Assembly: GCF_916619195.1 (NCBI RefSeq) | Contig: NZ_CAKAKL010000002.1 | Span: 994,001 to 1,058,000 of the forward strand | Length of the DNA: 64,000 nucleotides | Source of the DNA: Inquilinus sp. Marseille-Q2685 | Lineage (GTDB): Bacteria; Pseudomonadota; Alphaproteobacteria; DSM-16000; Inquilinaceae | Direction: 5' to 3' | Shown here: in pieces, positions 33,890 through 42,213 of the stretch | Position numbering within the stretch: the stretch's first letter is position 1 | How the letters are laid out: each line of letters opens with the position of its first letter | Notes under the pieces: generated by a model | The model's input: the letters and a program-made list of their open reading frames with translations, nothing else | What the model was told of the DNA's origin: nothing | The model's database searches: none | Made by a program: the position numbers and the translations under genes

Positions 33890-34128
33890 AAGCCCGCATC
33901 CACGTCATGCTGAAGCCCGGTGTCCTGGACACCCAGGGCAAGGCGATCGGTCATTCCCTACAGGGCCTCGGCTTCGACGAGGTCGGCGAGGTGCGGCAGG
34001 GCAAGGTGATCGAGGTCGAGATCGCCGCCGCCGACGCCGCCCAGGCCAAGGCGCGCCTCGACGAGATGTGCCGCAAGCTGCTGGCCAACCCGGTCACCGA
34101 GAGCTACACGATCGACCTCGTCGCCTGA
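33886..34128 (+). CDS. purS: FGAM synthase subunit PurS
   Basis: An 80-residue PurS, the small subunit that bridges PurL and PurQ in the three-part formylglycinamidine synthase. [20 protein letters not shown] and the final [12 protein letters not shown] are typical. It overlaps purC. Its usual partner purQ is not next to it but 4.5 kb downstream; a family B repeat and six other genes or remnants lie between. Confidence 0.95.
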   Translation: MKARIHVMLKPGVLDTQGKAIGHSLQGLGFDEVGEVRQGKVIEVEIAAADAAQAKARLDEMCRKLLANPVTESYTIDLVA

Positions 34129-34144
34129 GACGCCGCCGCCTTCC

Positions 34145-34236
34145 TGTCATTGCCGGGCCTGACCCGGCAATCCAGGGGCCACCCGAAGCGGCGTTGGCAT
34201 TCTCTGGATGCCCGGGTCAAGCCCGGGCATGACAGT
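34145..34236. repeat. Dispersed TGTCAT...ATGACA repeat, family B, copy 1
   Basis: A 92-bp unit: TGTCATTGCCGGGCCTGACC at the left pairs with GGTCAAGCCCGGGCATGACA at the right, with central TCCAGGGGCCACCC. It lies 17 bp after purS. Copy 2 is at 53900-53990. Such TGTCAT...CCGGG elements are common in alphaproteobacterial intergenic DNA. It may end the purCS transcript. Confidence 0.85.
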
Positions 34237-34244
34237 GAGGGGCA

Positions 34245-34940
34245 TCACCCGACCGCGGCGGCCTGCGCCTCGAGATGGGCGGTGAGCCCCTGGGGCAGCT
34301 TCAGACGCGCCGCGAGATCGTCGAGATAGGCCTTCTCACGCGGGTCGTCCGGATCGATCGCCAGGCGTGAGGCCAGCCAGATCTCCGCCGCCTGCTCCGG
34401 CGTCGCCGCCAGGGCCGCGATCGCCGCAATGTCGAGCGGCTTCGCCAGTTCGTCCATGACGAAGGCCTTCTCCTCGGTGTCGAGCTCGAGCTGGCCGATG
34501 CGGTCGAACAGCGCCCGCTGCTCGGTCGCGTCGATATGGCCGTCGGCCTTGGCCGCGGCGATCATCGCCCGCACCACGGCGATGCGCGCGTCGCCGCCGC
34601 CCGCGGCGCTCTGGGTCTCCAGGTCGAACGGGCTGCGCGGCGGCGGCAGGGGAATCGGCTGCTGCGCCGGGGGCTGGGCCGGGGCCGGCGCCCGGTTGGC
34701 CGACCAGTCCTGCCACGCCTTGTAGGCCAGGCCGCCGAGCACCGGGGCACCGCCATAGCCGAGCGCCTTGCCGCCGAACTTGCGGACCTTCTTCGAACCG
34801 AGGAGGAGACCGATCAACCCGCCGCCGACCGCGCCGGTGGCCAGCGTGCCGAGATTGCCGGGCAAGCCGGGACTCTTGCCGCCGGGCTGCTTCGCACCGC
34901 CGCCGAGGAAGTCCTCGAACAGCTTCTTCGGATCGATCAC
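34245..34940 (-). CDS. DUF533/TerB-like inner membrane protein (YebE type)
   Basis: A 231-residue protein. The N-terminal third is a glycine-rich hydrophobic stretch (LGTLATGAVGGGLIGLLLGS) and the C-terminal 130 residues are a TerB-like helical domain (VVRAMIAAAKADGHIDATEQ, then EKAFVMDELAKPLD). YebE-type DUF533 proteins are membrane-associated and induced by envelope stress; function is unknown. The GTG at 34940 is preceded by AAAGGAGAG, which fixes the start. It lies inside the interrupted pur cluster, opposed to it. Confidence 0.82.
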   Translation of the reverse strand: MIDPKKLFEDFLGGGAKQPGGKSPGLPGNLGTLATGAVGGGLIGLLLGSKKVRKFGGKALGYGGAPVLGGLAYKAWQDWSANRAPAPAQPPAQQPIPLPPPRSPFDLETQSAAGGGDARIAVVRAMIAAAKADGHIDATEQRALFDRIGQLELDTEEKAFVMDELAKPLDIAAIAALAATPEQAAEIWLASRLAIDPDDPREKAYLDDLAARLKLPQGLTAHLEAQAAAVG

Positions 34941-35013
34941 GCGCCTCTCCTTTGATCGTTGCACCGGATGGCAGATGGTCCGGAGGGGGGCGCCCGACAA
35001 GGCCGGCAGAGGC

Positions 35014-35946
35014 TCAATCGGCCGGGCGCGGCGATGCGACCGGTTCCAGCGGCGCCAGGACGGTCTCGGCCGCGGCGGCGACGATCCAGTCGCGAAAGGC
35101 CCGCACCATCGGGCGCCGCATCGCCCCCACGGTCGCGACGAAGTGATAGCTGGCCGGGCTGTGCACCGAGAGATCGAGTGGGCGCACCAACCGCCCGGCC
35201 GCCAGGTCGTCGGCCACCAGGGAGAATACGACGAGCGCCACCCCCTGTCCTTCCACTGCCGCCTGTATGGTCAGGGAGGAATCGCTGACCCGCGGTCCGC
35301 GCACCCAGTCGACATCCGCCATGCCGACGGCGCGCAGCCAGTCGCGCCAGGGTGCCAAGGACTGGTCATGCAGCAGTGTGTGCCGGCGCAGGTCGTCGAG
35401 CGTGCTCAGCCCCGGTGGCCCGTCCCGCAGTGCCGGGCTGCAGACCGGGAAGTAGTCCTCCGCGAACAGCCGGTCGCAGGCCAGCCCCTCCCAGCCGCCC
35501 TGGCCCCAGCGGATGGCGCAATCCGCCTCGCCGCCCTCGAGGTCCACCCGGTGGAGCGCTGCCGTGACATTCACGTCGAGATCCGGATGCGCCGCGGTGA
35601 ACCCCTGCAGACGGGCCGTCAGCCATTTCGCGGCAAAGGATGGGGTGGTGCTGATGGTCAGCACGCCGGCCGCGCGGCCCGGCGCGATCTGCGCCGTCGC
35701 GTCGGCGATGCCGGCCAGGGCGGCGCTGACCAGCGGCAGGTAGATCCGGCCGGCCTCGGTCAGCTCCAGGCTGTTCTCGCGACGGTGGAACAGCCTGACC
35801 GACAGCCAGTCCTCCAGCCGGCGCACCTGTTGGCTGACCGCGGCCTGGGTCACCGACAGCTCGGCCGCGGCGCGGGTGAAGCTGCGGTGCCGCGCCGCCG
35901 CCTCGAAGGCCCGCACGCCGTTCAGCGGGGGCAGACGCCATCCCAT
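35014..35946 (-). CDS. GcvA-like LysR regulator, module 1
   Basis: A 310-residue LysR regulator. RLPPLNGVRAFEAAARHRSF and VTQAAVSQQVRRLEDWL in the HTH are typical of the GcvA/TrpI/AmpR branch. It is divergent from a DUF1127 gene at 36072 and is a clear paralogue of the LysR gene at 37172-38107, which has the same partner. ATG at 35946 with GGGGA 6 nt upstream is chosen; a TTG at 35964 is possible. It probably controls the DUF1127 gene and perhaps itself. Confidence 0.92.
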   Translation of the reverse strand: MGWRLPPLNGVRAFEAAARHRSFTRAAAELSVTQAAVSQQVRRLEDWLSVRLFHRRENSLELTEAGRIYLPLVSAALAGIADATAQIAPGRAAGVLTISTTPSFAAKWLTARLQGFTAAHPDLDVNVTAALHRVDLEGGEADCAIRWGQGGWEGLACDRLFAEDYFPVCSPALRDGPPGLSTLDDLRRHTLLHDQSLAPWRDWLRAVGMADVDWVRGPRVSDSSLTIQAAVEGQGVALVVFSLVADDLAAGRLVRPLDLSVHSPASYHFVATVGAMRRPMVRAFRDWIVAAAAETVLAPLEPVASPRPAD

Positions 35947-35988
35947 TCCGAGTCCCCAGGCCAAGTTTTTATTGGGCTAGGGCCAGAC

Positions 35989-36002
35989 TATCCCGTTTGC
36001 GG
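35989..36002. promoter_or_regulatory. Shared LysR-DUF1127 promoter element, copy 1
   Basis: TATCCCGTTTGCGG lies 70 bp before the DUF1127 start in the divergent region. The only change in copy 2 (38155-38168) is C to T at position 6. Both copies sit in the same place relative to LysR-DUF1127 pairs, so a promoter core or LysR binding site is likely. Confidence 0.5.
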
Positions 36003-36071
36003 CCGGGGCCGCCAGGACCGATCTTGGAGGCACGGGTCGACCCCTGATCCCCCCTCGATCAGGACCGTATC

Positions 36072-36293
36072 ATGACCAGTTGCTGCATCGACGAGCGCCG
36101 CTCCGCACCCAGCAAGCGGCGGAACCCCATCCTTGTCCTGCTCCGCCGCGTCGCGGCCCTGCCGGCTCTGTGGTGCGCCCGGATCGAGGCGCGCGGCCGG
36201 ATGCAACGCATGGATGACGACACCCTGCTCGACCTCGGCCTGCGCCGCGACCAGGTCGAGACCATGCGCCGCAAGCCGTTCTGGCGGGAATGA
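36072..36293 (+). CDS. DUF1127 small arginine-rich protein, module 1
   Basis: A 73-residue basic protein. The C-terminal part RMDDDTLLDLGLRRDQVE is the YjiS/DUF1127 motif, here preceded by an Arg-rich helix. DUF1127 proteins of alphaproteobacteria include RNA-binding regulators (CcaF1 in Rhodobacter) and phosphate- or stress-linked small proteins. It pairs with the divergent GcvA-like LysR gene. A perfect 15-bp hairpin follows at 36328. Confidence 0.85.
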   Translation: MTSCCIDERRSAPSKRRNPILVLLRRVAALPALWCARIEARGRMQRMDDDTLLDLGLRRDQVETMRRKPFWRE

Positions 36294-36327
36294 CGGGTAT
36301 CATCCCGGCACGGCCGATTCTCCGATT

Positions 36328-36362
36328 GCGTCGCCGGTCCGGGCAGTCCGGACCGGCGACGC
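36328..36362. terminator. Perfect 15-bp inverted repeat after DUF1127 gene 1
   Basis: GCGTCGCCGGTCCGG (36328-36342), loop GCAGT, CCGGACCGGCGACGC (36348-36362), a perfect stem 35 bp after the stop. It has no T-run. It could be a transcription end or an RNA-stabilising structure. Confidence 0.6.
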
Positions 36363-36404
36363 ATGTGTGCCCTCGCGGCCGGGGCGAACGACAAGGAATG
36401 GCTG

Positions 36405-37150
36405 ATGAGGCGCGACCTTCAGATCAAGACGTCGGACGGAACGGCCAAGGCGGCGTTGTTCCACCCCGGTGGCGCCGCCGCCACCGGCAATGCACTGCGC
36501 GGCGTCATTCTCTACATGGATGCGATGGGCCCGCGGGCCTCTCTGTCCGGCATGGCGCAGCGTCTGGCCGATTCGGGTTACGTCGTGCTGCTGCCGGACC
36601 TGTTCTACCGGTTCGGCGCATACGGCCCGTTCACCGGCGCCTCCTTCGGCGACGACGCGGCCCGCGCCCAGATCCTGACGATGCTGCGCGAGACGAGCCA
36701 GGAGATGACGCGGCAGGACACCGCCGCCTTCCTCGACGTCTTTGACGCCGAGAGTGTTACGGGCCCGGTCGGCGTCGTCGGCTACTGCATGGGCGGCGCC
36801 CGCGCGCTGACGGCGGCGGCGGCCTATGCCGACCGGATCGGCGCGGCGGCGAGCTTCCATGGCGGCAACCTCGCCGGCGAAGCGCCCGACAGCCCGTATC
36901 TGCTCGCCGACAGGATCAAAGGCCGCGTCTATATCGGCGTCGCCGAGGTCGACAACAGCTTCCCGCCGGAGCAATCGGCCCGGCTGGCCGAGGCCCTGCG
37001 GCGCGGCGGCGTCGACCACATCATCGAGAACTATGTCGGCATGGCGCATGGCATGGCTGGGCGGTGCCCGACCACACCGTCTACAACGAGACCGGCGCCG
37101 AGCGGCACTGGAAGCGGCTGCTGACCTTCTTCGACGAGGCGCTGGCGTAG
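36405..37150 (+). pseudogene. Dienelactone hydrolase-family gene with frameshift
   Basis: The frame opens at ATG 36405 (AAGGAA 6 nt upstream) and reads a clear dienelactone hydrolase: nucleophile Cys in VGYCMGGAR, Asp in VAEVDNSFPPEQ, His in VGMAHG. Then a tandem copy of ATGGC (37048-37052 and 37053-37057) shifts the frame, and reading ends at 37124 with an unrelated tail. Removing one ATGGC restores HGWAVPDHTVYNETGAERHW and the normal end at 37148-37150 (246 residues). All three catalytic residues precede the shift, so partial activity is possible. Either real recent decay or an error in the sequence explains it. Confidence 0.85.
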
Positions 37151-37171
37151 CCCCGGCCGTGCCGGCGGCTC

Positions 37172-38107
37172 TCAAGCCGCCGGCAGCGCCATCGGCTCGT
37201 CCGGCGACGCCTCGCCCTCCGCGGCGACGGCGAACAGCCAGTCGCGGAACGCCCGCACCAGCGGCCGGTTGAGGGCGTTGGGCGGCGCCACGAAATAGTA
37301 GGCGTAATCGCTCTTCAGGAAGTCGCTCTTGAGCGACAGCTCGACGGGCCGCACCAGCCGGCCGGCGCGCCAATCGTCGATCACCAGCACCCGCTGCGCC
37401 AGCGCCACGCCCTGACCTTCGATCGCCATCTGGATCAGGAGGGCCGAATCCTGCGTCCGCGGGCCCCGGACCCAGCCGAGATCCTCCATCCCCGCCGCCC
37501 GCAGCCAGTGCTTCCACTGCACCAGGGTCTCGTCGTGCAGCAGCCGGAAGCGGCGCAGATCCTCGATGCTGCGCAGCCCGGCCTCGACGAGCGCCGGGCT
37601 GCACACCGGGAATGTGTCCTCGGAGAACAGCTTCTCCGCCACCACCCCTTCCCAGGCGCCGCTGCCGAAACGGATGGCGCAGTCGACAGAGTCGCGGCTG
37701 AAATCGACCAGCCGGGATTCGGCATCGAGATTGACGTCGATCTCCGGGTGCTGCTCGGCGAACAGCGGCATGCGCGACACCAGCCATTTGCGGATGAAGG
37801 ACGGCATCGACGAGACGGTGAGGATGCCGGAATGCGGCGGCGGCCGGATCCGGGCCGTGGCCTCGGCGATGGCATCGAAGGCGTCGCGCAGCACCGGCAG
37901 GTAGCTGCGGCCGGTCTCGGTCAGCTCCAGCCCGCCTTCGGTGCGATTGAACAGCTTGGCGCCGAGCCAGTCTTCCAGCCGGCGCACCTGCTGGCTGACC
38001 GCGGCCTGGGTGACGGCCAGCTCCTCGGCGGCGCGGGTGAAGCTCTGGTGGCGGGCCGCGGCCTCGAAGGCGCGGACGCCGTTCAGCGGCGGCAGGCGAC
38101 GGCGCAT
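37172..38107 (-). CDS. GcvA-like LysR regulator, module 2
   Basis: A 311-residue LysR regulator, paralogue of the 35014-35946 gene (RLPPLNGVRAFEAAARHQSF in the HTH region is nearly the same). ATG at 38107 follows GAGGGAA. It is divergent from a second DUF1127 gene at 38239. Its 3' end lies 22 bp from the end of the frameshifted hydrolase gene, convergent. The paired layout makes a duplicated LysR-DUF1127 cassette likely. Confidence 0.92.
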   Translation of the reverse strand: MRRRLPPLNGVRAFEAAARHQSFTRAAEELAVTQAAVSQQVRRLEDWLGAKLFNRTEGGLELTETGRSYLPVLRDAFDAIAEATARIRPPPHSGILTVSSMPSFIRKWLVSRMPLFAEQHPEIDVNLDAESRLVDFSRDSVDCAIRFGSGAWEGVVAEKLFSEDTFPVCSPALVEAGLRSIEDLRRFRLLHDETLVQWKHWLRAAGMEDLGWVRGPRTQDSALLIQMAIEGQGVALAQRVLVIDDWRAGRLVRPVELSLKSDFLKSDYAYYFVAPPNALNRPLVRAFRDWLFAVAAEGEASPDEPMALPAA

Positions 38108-38154
38108 GGGTTCCCTCGTCGGCTCGATAGATTCTCTTATCCCATCCACGAGAA

Positions 38155-38168
38155 TATCCTGTTTGCGG
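38155..38168. promoter_or_regulatory. Shared LysR-DUF1127 promoter element, copy 2
   Basis: TATCCTGTTTGCGG, one base different from copy 1 at 35989-36002, placed 70 bp before the second DUF1127 start. An upstream ATTCTCTTATCCCAT stretch is AT-richer than the genome. Confidence 0.5.
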
Positions 38169-38238
38169 TTTGTTCTCCAGAATCCGATGTTCAGGGTGTT
38201 CCCGATGACCGATCACGCCGCCGACGGAAGGGTATGCC

Positions 38239-38457
38239 ATGACGACAGCCTGCACCGACCACATCCAGCATCGCGCCACCGTGGCGGCCAGCCGCTCCGG
38301 CCTGCGCGCCCTGATCGGCGCTGCCGCGGCGACGCTGGGCGCCCGCCGCGCCGCCCGGCTGCCGGTTGAGGCGCTGGACGACCATATGCTGCGCGACATC
38401 GGCGTCGACGGCCCAGCCCCCGCCAGCGACCCGCGCGACCTGCTTCTCCGCCTGTAA
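38239..38457 (+). CDS. DUF1127 small protein, module 2
   Basis: A 72-residue basic protein with the DUF1127 core [17 protein letters not shown] near residues 40-56. It starts with GGAAGGG just upstream. Its partner is the divergent GcvA-like LysR gene. The similarity to the module 1 product is limited to the core, so the cassette duplication is old or the copies came separately. A strong terminator follows. Confidence 0.85.
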   Translation: MTTACTDHIQHRATVAASRSGLRALIGAAAATLGARRAARLPVEALDDHMLRDIGVDGPAPASDPRDLLLRL

Positions 38458-38484
38458 CGTCATTCCCTGCGACTGGCCTTGCCA

Positions 38485-38517
38485 GCCGGCTCCGCCACCT
38501 TGCGGAGCCGGCCTTTT
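38485..38517 (+). terminator. Rho-independent terminator before purQ
   Basis: GCCGGCTCCG (38485-38494), 8-nt loop, CGGAGCCGGC (38503-38512), then CTTTTT. It closes the DUF1127 transcript, so purQ-purL must have its own promoter. Confidence 0.92.
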
Positions 38518-38617
38518 TCCTGTCCGCGCGCGGCAGCGCCGAGGCCGCGCCGCCACGCATGCCAGCACAGCCCGCGGCACCCTTGCCAAGCCCCGGCGGG
38601 ACCGCTACATCCCGGCC

Positions 38618-39294
38618 ATGCAAGCCGCCGTCATCGTCTTTCCGGGATCGAACGCCGACCGAGACCTCGCCGTGGCACTCTCCCACGCGACCGGACGGCC
38701 GACCCATATGGTCTGGCATCGCGACACCGAGCTGCCGCCGACCGATCTGATCGCCATCCCCGGCGGCTTCTCCTACGGCGACTATCTCCGCTCCGGTGCC
38801 ATGGCAGCGCAATCGCCGATCATGGGCGCGATCCGCGAGGCGGTGGCCCGCGGCGTGCCGACGGTCGGCATCTGCAACGGCTTCCAGATCCTGACCGAGG
38901 CGGGGCTGTTGCCCGGCGCGCTGCTGCGCAACGCCGGCCTCAAATTCGTCTCCCGCACCGTGGCGATGCGGGTCGAGACCTCGAACAGCCCGTTCACCCG
39001 CGGCTACAACGCCGGCCAGACGGTGCGCATCCCGATCCAGCACCATGACGGCTGCTACTTCGCCGACCCGGACACGCTGAAGCGGCTGGAGGACGAGGAC
39101 CGCGTCGCCTTCCGCTACATCGCCGACGAGGACGGCCGCGGCAACCCGAACGGCAGCCTGAACGACATCGCCGGCATCCTGTCCGAGAACCGGCGGGTGC
39201 TCGGCATGATGCCCCATCCCGAGCGCGCCGCGGAGCCGGAGCACGGCAACACCGACGGCCGCGCCATGTTCGAAGGCCTGGCGCAGATCCTTTC

Positions 39295-39298
<4 letters not shown>
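38618..39298 (+). CDS. purQ: FGAM synthase subunit PurQ
   Basis: A 226-residue class I glutamine amidotransferase subunit that feeds ammonia to Pur[15 protein letters not shown] opens the protein; the nucleophile Cys is in [11 protein letters not shown], and His/Glu follow in [11 protein letters not shown]. The ATG at 38618 starts the domain at once. The stop overlaps the purL start by 4 bp. It is 4.5 kb away from purS, unlike the usual purS-purQ-purL string. Confidence 0.96.
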
Positions 39299-41529
<2,231 letters not shown>

Positions 41530-41530
41530 G

Positions 41531-41767
41531 ATGGCGATGGACCCGGCGGAGATCGTCCGCCTGATCAAGGATGGCCTGCCCGGCGCCGAGGTGCGGATCG
41601 AGGATCTGCGTGGCGACGGTGATCACTATGCCGCCTATGTCACCAGCCCGGCCTTCTCCGGCAAGAGCCGCGTGCAGCAGCACCAGATGGTCTATCAGGC
41701 CCTGGGCGGCCGGATGGGCAACGAGCTGCACGCGCTGATGCTGCACACCTCCGCCGCCGAAGCCTGA
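41531..41767 (+). CDS. bolA: BolA family protein
   Basis: A 78-residue BolA protein: IVRLIKDGLPGAEVRIEDLR, GDHYAAYVTSPAFSGKSRVQ and QHQMVYQALGGRMGNELHAL give the family fold, with the conserved His used in Fe-S binding to monothiol glutaredoxins. Directly after purL and 21 bp before grxD, it likely acts with that glutaredoxin in iron-sulfur trafficking; it is the BolA/IbaG-like short type. Confidence 0.93.
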   Translation: MAMDPAEIVRLIKDGLPGAEVRIEDLRGDGDHYAAYVTSPAFSGKSRVQQHQMVYQALGGRMGNELHALMLHTSAAEA

Positions 41768-41788
41768 CCCTCAGCCAGCGAGTAACCC

Positions 41789-42127
41789 ATGGACAACCCC
41801 GTCTTCGAGCGCATCCGCAGCGACATCGCCGGCAACGACGTCGTCGTCTACATGAAGGGCACCCCGGTGTTTCCGCAATGCGGCTTCTCGGCCGCGGTGG
41901 TGCAGGTGCTGACCCATCTCGGCGTGCCCTTCAAGGGCATCGACATCCTGACCGATCCCGGCCTGCGCCAGGGCATCAAGGATTTCTCAAACTGGCCGAC
42001 CATCCCGCAGGTCTACGTCAAGGGCGAGTTCGTCGGCGGGTGCGACATCGTCCGCGAGATGTACCAGACCGGCGAGCTGCAGGAGCTGCTCGAGAGCAAG
42101 GGCGTCGCCGTCGCCGCCCAGGGCTGA
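41789..42127 (+). CDS. grxD: Monothiol glutaredoxin Grx4
   Basis: A 112-residue monothiol glutaredoxin with the CGFS active site in [15 protein letters not shown], plus [19 protein letters not shown] for glutathione binding. CGFS glutaredoxins carry a 2Fe-2S cluster with glutathione and pair with BolA, encoded next door. A hairpin at 42162-42189 ends the purQ-purL-bolA-grxD unit. Confidence 0.96.
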   Translation: MDNPVFERIRSDIAGNDVVVYMKGTPVFPQCGFSAAVVQVLTHLGVPFKGIDILTDPGLRQGIKDFSNWPTIPQVYVKGEFVGGCDIVREMYQTGELQELLESKGVAVAAQG

Positions 42128-42161
42128 CTCCGGCCTCTTCGAGCCGTCCGGACCAGACAAG

Positions 42162-42189
42162 AATGCCCGCCCCTTCCGGGGCGGGCATT
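42162..42189. terminator. Hairpin between convergent grxD and RTX gene 2
   Basis: AATGCCCGCCCC (42162-42173), loop TTCC, GGGGCGGGCATT (42178-42189), a perfect 12-bp stem in the convergent gap; the flanks give short A and T runs only. Confidence 0.75.
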
Positions 42190-42213
42190 GTCATATCGAT
42201 ACGCTATCGGCCG

